51,077 nt of DNA from Pseudonocardia sp. CNS-139 (lineage in GTDB: Bacteria; Actinomycetota; Actinomycetes; Mycobacteriales; Pseudonocardiaceae): the NCBI GenBank assembly GCA_001942415.1, contig MKJX01000190.1:1-51077 (forward strand), in the 5' to 3' direction. The notes below the pieces were generated by a model. It saw only the letters and a list, made by a program, of their open reading frames with translations. It did not search any database and was not told the DNA's origin. A program made the translations under genes and the position numbers. This document shows, piece after piece, positions 1 through 8,927 of this stretch; the stretch's first letter is position 1; every line of letters starts with the position of its first letter.

Positions 1-59
1 GGTTGCAGCAAAGCCACCCTCATGCCGTCCGGCTGCGTGAGGGTGGCTTTGCTGCAACC
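1..59. repeat. 3'-end palindrome, family A, copy 1
   Basis: Two 25-base arms (1-25 and 35-59) are reverse complements apart from one G-T type mismatch, around a 9-base loop. The core of the arm is GTTGCAGCAAAGCCACCC. The element ends 14 bases beyond the stop codon of the leftward gene at 73. Three more copies lie at 15094, 22413 and 39567, each just beyond the end of a gene. A strong stem at gene ends suggests a bidirectional transcription terminator, although there is no T-run. Confidence 0.85.
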
Positions 60-72
60 CGGGGTCGGGGTC

Positions 73-450
73 TCAGGTGCCGATCCACTCCTGGCGCCAC
101 GCGTTGTCGTAGCGCTGCTCGTTGCAGGCCGGCTCGTAGGTCGCCACCAGCTCGGCCACCACCTGCTCGCGGTGGCCCGCCGTGCCGCCGGGGATGTCCA
201 GCGTCGCGACGTGCAGCCGGTAGCGGGAGCCGGCCCGCTGGGTCCAGCAGTGCGCCCGCGGGTGCTTGAACGGGAAGCCGGCCGCGGCGAGGTCCGCCGC
301 CTCCCCCGCGTAGATCACCGCGTACCGCTCCCGTTCGGGCTCGGGCTTGTACAGGATCGCGTAGACGCCCGGGCCGGGCGGCGGGGTCCAGCCGGCGAGC
401 AGCCGCGGCCCGTCGAAGACATACCCGGCGAGCGACCCGAGCCGGATCAC
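73..450 (-). CDS. Small protein with GIY-YIG-like motif
   Basis: A protein of about 125 residues starting at GTG 450, which overlaps the previous stop codon by four bases (GTGA), so it is probably translationally coupled. Residues about 26-50 contain a GVYAI strand followed by YAVIYAG, resembling the two-strand GIY-YIG nuclease core. A C-terminal CNEQ segment follows. The catalytic Arg and Glu of the nuclease family could not be placed with certainty, so nuclease activity is only a suggestion. It is the last gene of a leftward operon that begins near 3080. Confidence 0.65.
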   Translation of the reverse strand: MIRLGSLAGYVFDGPRLLAGWTPPPGPGVYAILYKPEPERERYAVIYAGEAADLAAAGFPFKHPRAHCWTQRAGSRYRLHVATLDIPGGTAGHREQVVAELVATYEPACNEQRYDNAWRQEWIGT

Positions 451-737
451 CCGTCCTCCTCGTCGTCCTCGAGCTCGCTCACGGCCTCGACGTGCACGAT
501 CGGCCACTCGGGCAGCCCGGCCCGGGCCGCGGCCGCCCGGAACGTCGCGGTGCCGGCCGCGACCGCCTCGTCCCGGTCGTCGGCCAGCACGATCAGCCGC
601 GCGCCGTAGCGCGTCGCGCCGATCCCGCTGGCCACACCGCTGTTGACGGCCACGGCGTCGGCCAGCTCCAGGATCTCGTCGTGCGTGAGCACCCGGTCGC
701 CCTCGGCCTCGACGCCGACGCTCCAGCGGATCGCCAC
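447..737 (-). CDS. Hypothetical 96-residue acidic-tail protein
   Basis: The ATG at 737 gives a 96-residue protein beginning MAIRWSVGVEAEGDRV and ending in an acidic tail (ELEDDEEDG). No known family is recognised. It lies 22 bases after the VWA protein and overlaps the next gene by four bases, so it belongs to the same operon. The regular alternation of hydrophobic and charged residues suggests a small alpha/beta fold, which is a guess. Confidence 0.7.
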   Translation of the reverse strand: MAIRWSVGVEAEGDRVLTHDEILELADAVAVNSGVASGIGATRYGARLIVLADDRDEAVAAGTATFRAAAARAGLPEWPIVHVEAVSELEDDEEDG

Positions 738-759
738 GCCCCTCTCCTCCCTCGTCGCG

Positions 760-1881
760 CTAGCCGAGCGCAGGGAGCAGGCCGGCCAGCTCCTCCAGGC
801 TGCTCAGGTCGTGCCCGGACAGCAACACGTCGACGTACGGCTCGGCGACGATCATCGCGACCGTCGGCGGCCGGCGCCCGCCGCGGGCGTGCGGGTTCGT
901 CCAGACGATCCGGTGGCACAGCCGCGCGAGCCGTTCCAGCGAGGTGGCGAGCAGCTCCGGGTCGCCGCGGTCGAGCCCGTCCGAGCAGACCACGACCACC
1001 CCGCCGCGGGCCATCCCGCGCCGCCCCCACCGCCGCACGAACTCGTCCACGGCGGCGCCGATGCGGGTGCCGCCCTCCCAGTCGAGGACGAGCCCCGCGG
1101 CGCGGGCCAGCGCCTCGTCCGGGGTGCGGGTGCGCAGTGCGGGCGTCAGGTACGTCAGCCGGGTGCCGAACGCGAACACCTCCACCCGGAACCGCGACCC
1201 GGCCGCCCGCTGCGCCGAGTACGCGAACTGCAGCAGCGCCCGCGAGTAGTCGGCCATCGAGCCGGAGATGTCCAGCAGCAGCACCAGCGGCCGCGGCCGG
1301 GTGCGCCGCCGCCGCCACCGCAGGTCGACGACCTCGCCCTGCGCGCGCAGCGCCCGCCGCACGGTCGCCCGCAGGTCCGGGCGCCGGCCGCGGCGGGCCG
1401 GGCGGGAGCGGCGGGTGCGCCGCCGCGGCGGGGTGAGCCGGATGCGCGCCATGATCCGGCGCAGCGCGTCCAGCTCGGCGTCGGTGCACTCCGCGAACGA
1501 GCGCGCCTTGAGCGTCTCGACGTCGGACGCCATCAGCCCGAGCACGGTCTCCTCGTCCGGCTCCTCCTCGCCGGGGTCGGCGGCCGGCACCTCCAGCACC
1601 GTCTCCGCGTCCGGCTCGGCCCGCATCGCGATCTCCAGCAGCTCGTCGACGGGGTTGGTCTCGCCGAGGAAGAACGCGCCGAAGAGCCGGTCGTAGGTCT
1701 CCACGTCCTCGTGCCGGGTGACGAGCGCGATCCGCCCGCCCCAGTAGAGGTCGGCCAGCTCGGTGGGGTCGAGCGCCGCCATCGCCGCGCAGTAGGTGAG
1801 CACGTCGCCGGACCCGACGGCCACGCCCTCGGCCCGCAGCGCCGCCGCGAACCGGGCGAGGACGTCGACCAGGCCGGCCAC
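760..1881 (-). CDS. VWA domain protein, CoxE-like
   Basis: 373 residues. The N-terminal half is helical, followed by an Arg-rich linker (about residues 150-190). A C-terminal von Willebrand factor A domain carries the MIDAS motif DISGS near residue 205, a GGTRIG element near 270 and a CSDG segment near 300. This arrangement is that of CoxE-like proteins, which partner MoxR/CoxD AAA ATPases in maturing metalloenzymes such as CO dehydrogenase. The GTG start at 1881 overlaps the stop of the MoxR gene by one base, which fits a two-protein complex. No CO dehydrogenase structural gene is visible in the window, so the client is unknown. Confidence 0.88.
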   Translation of the reverse strand: MAGLVDVLARFAAALRAEGVAVGSGDVLTYCAAMAALDPTELADLYWGGRIALVTRHEDVETYDRLFGAFFLGETNPVDELLEIAMRAEPDAETVLEVPAADPGEEEPDEETVLGLMASDVETLKARSFAECTDAELDALRRIMARIRLTPPRRRTRRSRPARRGRRPDLRATVRRALRAQGEVVDLRWRRRRTRPRPLVLLLDISGSMADYSRALLQFAYSAQRAAGSRFRVEVFAFGTRLTYLTPALRTRTPDEALARAAGLVLDWEGGTRIGAAVDEFVRRWGRRGMARGGVVVVCSDGLDRGDPELLATSLERLARLCHRIVWTNPHARGGRRPPTVAMIVAEPYVDVLLSGHDLSSLEELAGLLPALG

Positions 1882-2755
1882 TAACCGCGCGCCGTGATCT
1901 CGTGGATCCGGGCGCGGACCAGCTCCTCGTCGTCGTGGTCCTTGACGACGGACCCGAGCGTCAGGTCGGCGCGTCCGCGTCGAGCCCGTCCTCGCCGAGG
2001 AACGCGAGCGTGCGGGCCCAGTCGATGGTCTCCGCGACGCCGGGCGGCTTGGCGAGGTCCATCTCGCGCAGCCGGTGCACGGCGGCGACGACCTTGCGGG
2101 CCAGCTCGGCGGGCACCTCGGGCCGCCGGGCCTGCACGATCGCGACCTCCCGCTCGACGCTCGGGTAGCCGATCCAGTGGTACAGGCAGCGGCGTTTGAG
2201 CGCGTCGTGCAGCTCGCGGGTGCGGTTGGACGTCAGCAGCACGAGCGGCGGGCTCTCGGCGGCGATGGTGCCGACCTCGGGGATGGTGATCTGGAAGTCG
2301 GAGAGCACCTCCAGCAGGAACGCCTCGAACTCGTCGTCGGCCCGGTCGACCTCGTCGATGAGCAGCACGGCGCCCGCGCCCGTGCGCACGGCGTCGAGCA
2401 GCGGGCGCTCGATGAGGAACCTCGGCCCGAACAGCGCGTCGACCGCGCCCTCGTCGGCCCGGCCCTGCTCGGACAGCGCGCGGATGTGCAGCAGCTGGCG
2501 GGCGTAGTCCCACTCGTACATGGCCTGGGCGGTGTCGATGCCCTCGTAGCACTGCAGGCGGATCAGTCGCCGCCCGAGCACCTGGGCGAGGGTCTTGGCC
2601 AGCTCCGTCTTGCCGACGCCGACCTCACCCTCCAGCAGGACGGGCCGGTCCAGCGCGAGCGCGACGTGCACGGCCGTGGCGAGACCGCGGTCGGCGAGGT
2701 ACCCGGCGGCGCGCAGCAGCTCGGTCAGCTCGGCGACCGAGCCTGGGCGGTTCAC
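1881..2755 (-). CDS. MoxR-type AAA ATPase (frameshift near the end)
   Basis: The GTG start at 2755 has an AGGAG ribosome site 8 bases upstream. The protein shows Walker A (GEVGVGKTEL, about residue 40), Walker B (VLLIDEVDRAD, about residue 110) and sensor/arginine segments (LLTSNRTREL, LKRRC). It is a MoxR/CoxD-type chaperone ATPase paired with the VWA protein that follows. The reading frame stops at about 1961. Adding one base near 1968 restores a normal end (ADLTLGSVVKDHDDEELV...) that finishes at 1881 and overlaps the next start, so a one-base deletion in the sequence is likely. Confidence 0.88.
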
Positions 2756-2795
2756 GTACGGGACTCCTGGCAGCGATGGTCGGCGGGCGGTCGGG

Positions 2796-3080
2796 TCAGT
2801 CGCGCGTCTGCGTGCGCAGGGTCTCCCCGATGCTCCGGGCGTGCGGGTCGAGCTTGCCGTCGCGGGCGAGCCGGGCCCGCCACGCGGCGCGCACGTCCTC
2901 GTCGACGGGGGTGTTGGTGTCGCCGCCGCCGTGGTCGTGGGCCATCCCGCCGAAGCCGATACGGGCCATGTTCTTGCAGACCTTGCCGCCGCGCCCGCCG
3001 AGCTGCTCCTCGAGCTGGGCGCTGGTCTGGCCACTCGCGGACCAGATGTCGCGCAGGACGGTGAGGGTGTCCTCGGACAT
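2796..3080 (-). CDS. Hypothetical 94-residue protein, first gene of operon
   Basis: The ATG at 3080 is preceded by AAGGAG at good spacing. The product starts MSEDTLTVLRDIWSASGQT, contains a His/Gly-rich segment (AHDHGGGD) and ends in TQTRD. No family is recognised. It lies 40 bases before the MoxR-type ATPase and is read in the same direction, so it is probably the first gene of the MoxR-VWA operon. The divergent LysR gene starts 170 bases away. Confidence 0.65.
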   Translation of the reverse strand: MSEDTLTVLRDIWSASGQTSAQLEEQLGGRGGKVCKNMARIGFGGMAHDHGGGDTNTPVDEDVRAAWRARLARDGKLDPHARSIGETLRTQTRD

Positions 3081-3249
3081 GTGGGCTCCTTCCCCGGTTT
3101 CCCGGTTCCCGGCCACGTCCCGGTGGCTCGGCGCGCGTCACCCATCATCGTCCTGCCCCGCATGATCCCGCCACAAACCGAAATAATTGATCGCTTAATA
3201 CGGATCCGATTCGACGTTCCCGGCTTGATCCGGGGTACAGACTGTCCGC

Positions 3250-4196
3250 ATGACCCTTACTCAGCTGAGCGCATTCGTTCTGGTCGCGCGGCTGGGCTCG
3301 GTGAAGGCCGCGGCCAACGCGCTCTCGGTGAGCGAGCCCGCGGTCTCGCAGGCCCTCGCGGCCCTGCGCAAGTACCTGGGCGACCCGCTGATCATCCGCG
3401 GCGGCTCGGGCATGACGATGACGCCGGGCGGCAACCGGCTGCTGACGATCGCCGCGCAGATGGTCGCGCTGGGCGCCGAGGCCGAGGCCGCCGTGCGGTC
3501 CGCCAAGGGCGCGCCGCAGGAGCTGCGGCTGGTCGCGCCGAGCGCCATCGTCGAGTTCGTCGGCGGGCCGCTCGCCGACGCGTTCACGCCCGGTCGTCCG
3601 GGTCCGTCGAGGTCACGGCCGGGGTGTCGGCCACCGCCGAGATGGCCGTGCTCATCTCGCAGCGGCTCGCGGACGTCGCGCTGGGCCCGTACCTGGGCGC
3701 GGACCGGGCGCTCGGGCTGGTCAGCGAGCCGATCTTCCGCTGCCGGCTGGTCGTGCTGGCGAGCCCGGACGCCCGGCTGCGCGGCTCGCCCGCGCAGTGG
3801 CAGTGGCTCGTCGAGTCGTCGGCGACCGACCCGGACAGCGACGTCAGCCGGCTGCTGCGCGGGCTGCGCGTGCCGGAGTCGAAACTCTCGGTCTTCCCGA
3901 ACCAGACGGCCGCGTGGGAGGCCGCCGCACGCGGCGCCGGCGTCGCCCCGGGCATCGCACACCTCGCCGTGCACCAGCTGCGCCGCCGGGAGCTGCAGGT
4001 GATCGACCTGCCGGGCACCCCCATGGAGCTCTGCTGGCACGTCACGACGCTCCCGCTGGACCGCCGCTCGGCCGCCGCGTCCTCGCTGCGGCACTTCCTC
4101 GGCACGCCCGAGGCGATGAAGCTGCTGCGGTCGCCGGGGGCCGGGCTGCCGCCGTCCCGGTTCCGGCCGCCCGTCTACGTCACGATCTGGAGCTAG
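3250..4196 (+). CDS. LysR-family transcriptional regulator (frameshifted)
   Basis: The first 60 residues form a classic LysR winged helix-turn-helix: MTLTQLSAFVLVARLGSVKA, then SEPAVSQALAALRKYLGDPL and a GGSGMTMTPGG wing. The effector domain continues in another frame from about 3590 (SGSVEVTAGVSATAEMAVLI...) to the stop at 4196, with segments such as LGPYLGADRAL and QTAAWEAAARGAGVA. One missing base near 3590 explains the break. It is divergent from the MoxR-VWA operon, which it may regulate. The DNA-binding half is intact, so a real truncation cannot be excluded. Confidence 0.82.
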
Positions 4197-4414
4197 ACGT
4201 AACACAGCGTCGCTGTCCGCTCACCGGACGAGCACGTGCGTCCGAAGGGAACCACGCCGTTGCGCCTTTCCGGGCAACTACGTTTCGGTGGCTGGACAGC
4301 CGCGAGAGGCCCACGAGTAGCGTGCGCCCCCGTTCAGCTCCCCCGAAATGACTCCCCCATCGAATGGCCCTCGGCCGCTCGGCGACGCGCGCCTCCGGTG
4401 GCGGAGGGAAATGC

Positions 4415-6323
4415 GTGGATCGAACGATGTGGAAGGCGTTCCTCGACCTCCTCCCGCGGGGTTACGGCCTGCCCGACGCCGACTGGCAGCGCCGGCACCG
4501 GCTGGTGCTCTGGGTGCTGGCGGCGCACGTCCCCGGGCTGGCGCTGCTCGCCGCCGTGCTCGGGCGCGGCATCGGGTACGTGCTGCTCGCGCCCGTCGTC
4601 CCGCTCGTCTGCCTGGCTCTCGGCTACCTCCTGCGCCGGTACCGGCGCGCCGCCTCGGTGGCCGCCACCGCCGGGCTCGTCTGCTCCTCCGCCGCGCTGG
4701 TGGTGATCACCCAGGGCTCCATCGAGGCGCACTTCCACTTCTTCATCATCATCGGCTTCATCGCGCTCTACCAGGACTGGGTGCCGTTCCTCTTCAACAT
4801 CCTGTTCACCGTGGTCAGCCACGGTTTCGGGTCGGCGTTCCAGCAGACGCTCATCTTCAACCACCCGGCGGCGCAGCAGAACCCGTGGCTGTGGTCGGTG
4901 CTGCACGCGGTCGGCGTGCTGTTCGCGTCGGTCGGGATGCTGCTGTTCTGGCGGATCACCGAGGAGTCGCAGCAGGAGAAGGACTCGCTGGCCCGGCAGC
5001 TGGCGCAGACCGAGATCGGCCGCCGGCAGTTCACGTCCGACCTGCTCGTCAACCTGGCCCGGCGCAACCAGAGCATGCTCTACCGGCAGCTGGACATCAT
5101 CAACCAGCTGGAGGAGTCCGAGCGCGACCCCGACGCGCTCGCCGAGCTGTTCAAGCTCGACCACCTCGCCACCCGGATCCGCGCAACGCCGAGAGCCTGC
5201 TCGTCCTGTCCGGTGAGCAGCCGGCCCGCACGTGGAGCGAGCCGGTGCCGCTGCGCGACGTGCTGCGGGCGGCGATCGCGGAGACCGAGGACCTGGAGCG
5301 GGTCGTCTTCGTCGTCGACGAGCAGCTCGCCGTGGCCGGCCACTCCGTCACCGACCTGACGCACCTCATCGCCGAGCTGGCCGAGAACGCCGTGCGCTAC
5401 TCGCCGCCGGACACCGTCGTGACGATCCGCGTGCGGCCCGACCGGGCGCGGCCGGGCGGGCAGCTCGTCACCGTCGAGGACTGGGGCGTCGGGATGCCGC
5501 CCGACGACCTCGCCGCCGCGAACTCGCTGCTCGCGGACCCTCCCGAGATCGACCTGTCGGTCGCCCAGCGCCTCGGCTTCCACGTCGTCGCCCGGCTCGC
5601 GGCCCGGCACGGTATCGGCGTCTCGCTGACCGCCACACCCGGCTCCGGCGTCACCGCCGTGATCGGGCTGCCCGGCGACCTCTTCGCCGGGGCCGCGCCG
5701 CTGCCCGTCGCCCCCGGCCCGTCGCGCGTCGACGGCGGGCCGAACCGGCACGCCCTGCGCAACCGCCGCAACGGGCACCGCACCGGCCCTCCCGTGCTCC
5801 ACCGGGACGCCGACGCGCGGCCCGGGGCCCTCGGCGAACGGACCGTCCCGAGCCCGGCCCGGAACACGCCGGACGGGCCACCGCCGGGCGGGCCGCGGAG
5901 CACGCTGCGCTGGACCGACGCCACCGCGGCCCCCTTCGGCGGGCCGGACGGCTGGCCGGGTGGTGGGACCCGTCCGCCGAGCCGGTGCCCCGCACGCCCC
6001 TCCCGCCGCGGACGGACCGTCCGGCCGTGCCGACCCAGCGGGCGGGCGAGCCCGAGCCACCCGCCCCGCCGGAGGCGCCGACGCCGCCCGAGCCACCCGC
6101 CGAGAACGCCGCCGCGCCACCGCCCACGACCGGCGGGCTGCGCCGGCGCGTCCCGCAGGCGAGCCTCGCGCCGGAGCTGCGCGAGCCCGGCGCGACGCCG
6201 GACGGTCCGCCGCCCGCCCCCGCGGGCAACGCGGCCGACGCCGCGTCCGCGCTGTCGCGCTACCAGGCCAGCCGCGAGGCCGCCCGGGCCGCCGCCGAGA
6301 ACGAGACCCGGAGGCGGGCGTGA
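4415..6323 (+). CDS. cvnA: Conservon sensor histidine kinase-like protein CvnA (two frameshifts)
   Basis: A membrane sensor with hydrophobic helices in its first 190 residues, an EAHFHFFIIIGFIALYQDW segment and a coiled coil (SQQEKDSLARQLAQTE). A histidine kinase-like ATPase domain follows, with an N-box (LIAELAENAVRYSPPD), a G1 box (DWGVGMP) and a late GSGVTAVIGLP box. The C-terminal 200 residues are a long Pro/Ala-rich tail, usual for conservon kinases. GTG 4415 follows GGAGGG; ATG 4427 is an alternative start. Frame changes near 5180 and 5950 each fit one missing base. The stop at 6321-6323 overlaps the next GTG. It is the first gene of a four-gene conservon that acts at the membrane through a G-protein-like complex. 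Confidence 0.87.
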
Positions 6324-6724
6324 CCGCACGATCCCTGGACTGGATGCTCGTCGAGTTCACCCGGGACACCCCCGGCGTGGTGCAGGCGGTGGTCGTCTCC
6401 GCCGACGGGCTGCGGCTCGCCACCTCCCCCGGCATGTCCGTCGGGCTGGCCGACCAGCTCTCCGCGGCCGCGTCCGGGCTGGTCAGCCTCGCGCGCGGGA
6501 CCGCGCGGCTGCTCGACGCCGGCCCCGTCCAGCAGACGATCCTGGAGCTGGCCGAGGGGTACCTGTTCGTCACCGCGATCAGCCGGGGCGCCACGCTCGC
6601 CGTGCACGCGGACCGCCGCTGCGACATCGGCATGGTCGGCTACGAGATGACGATGCTCGCCTCCCGGCTGGGGCACGCGCTCACGCCGGCCGGGCGCGCC
6701 GACGTCGAGGGCCGCTCGCGATGA
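6320..6724 (+). CDS. cvnB: Roadblock/LC7 domain protein CvnB
   Basis: 134 residues from GTG 6320, in GTGA overlap with the kinase. The single Roadblock/LC7 domain includes LDWMLVEFTRDTPGVVQAVV, a VSADGLRLATSPGMS turn and a C-terminal MTMLASRLGHAL helix. Such proteins are regulators of small GTPases, and in conservons they interact with the GTPase CvnD and the kinase. It overlaps the next gene (ATGA), so expression is tightly coupled. Confidence 0.92.
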   Translation: MTARSLDWMLVEFTRDTPGVVQAVVVSADGLRLATSPGMSVGLADQLSAAASGLVSLARGTARLLDAGPVQQTILELAEGYLFVTAISRGATLAVHADRRCDIGMVGYEMTMLASRLGHALTPAGRADVEGRSR

Positions 6725-7074
6725 CCAGGCCCGACGGCGGCCGGGTCGTGCCGGTCTACGCCGTGACGAAGGGCCGCACCCGCTCGGGCGGGCGCGACCT
6801 GCCGGTCGAGTCGCTGGTGACCGCGACCGACCTGCGCGGCGCGCTGGAGCTGCAGAGCGAGTACCGCGCGATCATGGCGCTGGCCGTGCGCCCGGTGTCG
6901 CTGGTGGAGATCGGGGCGGCGCTGCGCGTCCCCGTCGGGGTGGCGCGGGTGCTCGTCAGCGACCTCGCCGACTCCGGATACCTGACCGTGCACGCCCCGC
7001 CCCCCACCAGCGCGAACGGCGCCCCGGCGCCGGCGCTGCTCAACCGCCTGCTGGAGGGTCTGCGTGCGCGCTGA
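6721..7074 (+). CDS. cvnC: DUF742 protein CvnC
   Basis: 117 residues from ATG 6721, overlapping the CvnB stop. The sequence is typical of DUF742: RVVPVYAVTKGRTRS, a PVESLV segment, then a winged-helix-like region (IMALAVRPVSLVEIGAALRV, VARVLVSDLADSGYLTVH) and a terminal LLNRLLEGLRAR. It is the third component of the conservon complex, a role known from Streptomyces conservons. It overlaps the GTPase gene by 11 bases. Confidence 0.92.
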   Translation: MTRPDGGRVVPVYAVTKGRTRSGGRDLPVESLVTATDLRGALELQSEYRAIMALAVRPVSLVEIGAALRVPVGVARVLVSDLADSGYLTVHAPPPTSANGAPAPALLNRLLEGLRAR

Positions 7075-7636
7075 CACCGACGCCGGGCCCATCCCGCTCA
7101 AGATCGTCGTCGCCGGCGGCTTCGGGGTGGGCAAGACGACGCTGGTCCGAGCCCTCTCGGAGATCCCGCCGCTGCTCACCGAGGAGTCGATGACGTCGGC
7201 GTCGGTCGGCGTCGACGACGTCGCGGCCGTGCCGGACAAGGCGACCACCACCGTCGCGATGGACTTCGGCCGCATCACCGTGGACGAGTCGATCGTGCTC
7301 TACCTCTTCGGCACACCCGGCCAGGACCGTTTCTGGTTCATGTGGGACGAGCTGGCCCGCGGCGCGGTGGGCGCCGTCGTGCTGGTCGACCTGCGGCGGG
7401 TGGACGAGTGCTTCGCCGCGATCGACTACTGCGAGAGCCGCCGGCTCCCGTTCGTCGTCGCGGTGAACCAGTTCCCCGAGACCGACGGGTTCGGGCTGGA
7501 GACCGTGCGGGACGCGCTGGCGCTCGCGTCGGACGTGCCGGTCGTGCGGATGGACGCCCGCCGCGACGAGTCCTGCCTGGCCACCCTGATCACCCTGGTG
7601 GAACACGCACTGGCCCGCAGCGCCGTGCCCCACTGA
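7064..7636 (+). CDS. cvnD: Conservon small GTPase CvnD
   Basis: 190 residues from GTG 7064, with GGAGG upstream inside CvnC. It has Walker A AGGFGVGKTTLV (about residues 18-28), a FGTPGQDRF switch II/G3 motif and an AVNQF motif at the G4 position (NKxD replaced by NQF), which is usual for the bacterial MglA/CvnD branch. It acts as the GTP-binding switch of the conservon. No CvnE-type P450 follows; the operon ends at a triplet repeat and meets a convergent gene. Confidence 0.92.
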   Translation: MRADTDAGPIPLKIVVAGGFGVGKTTLVRALSEIPPLLTEESMTSASVGVDDVAAVPDKATTTVAMDFGRITVDESIVLYLFGTPGQDRFWFMWDELARGAVGAVVLVDLRRVDECFAAIDYCESRRLPFVVAVNQFPETDGFGLETVRDALALASDVPVVRMDARRDESCLATLITLVEHALARSAVPH

Positions 7637-7657
7637 AAAGGAGGGCACCCCCCGCCC

Positions 7658-7760
7658 GCATTATGGCTCCATAACGCAGTCTTTCGCGCTCTCCAACTGC
7701 AATATGGCTCCATAACGCGGTTTGGGGTGCCTTCCCGACTGCATTCTGGCTCCATAACGC
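7658..7760. repeat. Triplet repeat, family B, locus 1
   Basis: Three 20-base units at 7658-7677, 7699-7718 and 7741-7760, spaced 41 and 42 bases. The first reads GCATTATGGCTCCATAACGC and contains the palindrome TTATGG-CT-CCATAA. Linkers are rich in runs such as GGTTTGGGGTGCC. The array lies between the 3' ends of two convergent genes. The same triplet with the same spacing recurs at 36462-36564. Confidence 0.85.
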
Positions 7761-7773
7761 GGTTTGGGGTGCC

Positions 7774-8712
7774 TTACGGGAGGTGGACGCGGGTCAGGAT
7801 CGCGCGGTGGTCGGTGCCGGGCACATCCAGCACCGCGAAGTGGGATGTCGTCGTGCCCGCGGGGACGAGCACGTGGTCGATCTGGATGCCCAGCCAGCGC
7901 GGGAAGGCGGACGGGAAGGTGCCGACGAGCCCGCGGCCGGTGCCGGCGGCGGCGCTGCGGCAGCCGCCGAGCGCGGCGCGCAGCGGGGCGTGGTCGAAGG
8001 TGGCGTTGAGGTCGCCGACGACCACCGGCGCCGGTGACGCGCGCGTCCAACGGCCGATCAGGTCCAGCTCGGCGTGCCACCACGCCGTGGCGCTGCGGCC
8101 CATCGGCGCGGTGGTGTGCACGGCATAGAGGGTGCGGTCGCCGAGCACGCCGCCGGTGAGCTCCAGGTGCCGCAGCCGCATCCCGGTGCCGCGCCGGACG
8201 CGCACGTCACCGGCCCGTTCGGCGGCCAGCAGCACGACGCCGCGCCCGTCCGGTGTGCCCGGGTCGGTGGAGACCCACGACCGGTAGCCGAGCCCGGCGA
8301 GCAGCGGCACGAGCTTGTCGCGGTAGTCGGTGCCGCCCTCGGGCAGCACGACGCGTCCGGCGTCTCGCGGGCGACGACCGCGGCGAGCTCGCCCGTGTCG
8401 GCGCGCCCGTGCAGGACGTTGGCCGAGAGCACGGTGAGGTCGGCCGGGCCCGGCGCGGCGGACCGGCGCCGCACCACGCGCCCGGCCACCCCGGCGGCCC
8501 GAGCAGCCCGGCGCCCAGCAGCACCGCGGCGGCCACCGGCGCCCGCGCACGGCCAGCGCCGCGGCCCCGACCAGCGCCGCGGCCGTCAGCTGCGGGCGCC
8601 AGACCACCGCGGCGGCGGCGAGCGTGCCGCGGCCGCCGTGGGCGATCGTGCGGCCGATCATCACGAGTCGTCCGAGCCGCCGGCGGGCGGCGGCGACGCG
8701 CCGGACGGGCAT
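7774..8712 (-). CDS. Endonuclease/exonuclease/phosphatase (EEP) family protein (frameshifted)
   Basis: ATG 8712 follows AAGGGA. Two hydrophobic helices (TLAAAAVVWRPQLTAAALVG, then PVAAAVLLGAGLLGPPGW) precede the EEP domain, with motifs VLSANVLHG, VVVGDLNATFD and the catalytic GTDHRAIL. These residues bind the metal and activate water in DNase I-like phosphodiesterases. With its membrane anchor it may face outward and cleave phosphodiesters or phospholipid-type substrates. Frame changes near 8530, 8490 and 8355 must be joined. Its TAA stop lies at the end of the third repeat unit. Confidence 0.8.
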   Translation of the reverse strand: MPVRRVAAARRRLGRLVMIGRTIAHGGRGTLAAAAVVWRPQLTAAALVGAAALAVRGRRWPPRCCWAPGCSGRRGGRARGAAPVRRAGPGRPHRALGQRPARARRHGRARRGRRPRDAGRVVLPEGGTDYRDKLVPLLAGLGYRSWVSTDPGTPDGRGVVLLAAERAGDVRVRRGTGMRLRHLELTGGVLGDRTLYAVHTTAPMGRSATAWWHAELDLIGRWTRASPAPVVVGDLNATFDHAPLRAALGGCRSAAAGTGRGLVGTFPSAFPRWLGIQIDHVLVPAGTTTSHFAVLDVPGTDHRAILTRVHLP

Positions 8713-8836
8713 GGCAGCCGGGTCCCTTCGTCGTGCGGTGCCCGGCAGTCGCGGCGGCGGGCTCCCTGAGCTCTCCTGAGCAACGGACAGCATGCCAGCG
8801 GGGTTCCACCGGTCGTCACGCGAGGTGATCAGCAGA

Positions 8837-8904
8837 GAACATCGTCTCTGCCGTTGACGACGTTGCCCGCCACCGCTACGTTGTCCACGTCAGAGACGAC
8901 GTTC
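8837..8904 (+). promoter_or_regulatory. Promoter flanked by 13-base inverted repeat
   Basis: The -35 box TTGACG (8854-8859) and -10 box TACGTT (8877-8882) are 17 bases apart. GAACATCGTCTCT at 8837-8849 and AGAGACGACGTTC at 8892-8904 are inverted copies with one mismatch, placed just upstream of the -35 box and across the expected transcription start. Two arms about 4-5 helical turns apart could hold a repressor-mediated loop. The HTH gene that follows is a candidate autoregulator. Confidence 0.7.
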
Positions 8905-8927
8905 CGCGCATGGTAGTCATTGGCGCC

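Noticed and set aside
3250..4196. LysR gene as a genuine pseudogene
   Set aside because: A single missing base restores the full protein and similar breaks occur throughout the window, so sequence error is the simpler explanation.
4348..7074. A 908-residue open frame covering the conservon
   Set aside because: It joins parts of three genes by chance because high GC content makes stop codons rare. The true proteins lie in different frames and show domain boundaries and overlapping start/stop codons.
7658..7760. CRISPR array
   Set aside because: Only three 20-base units, with linkers of about 21 bases that are partly alike, and no cas genes. A family B intergenic repeat fits better.
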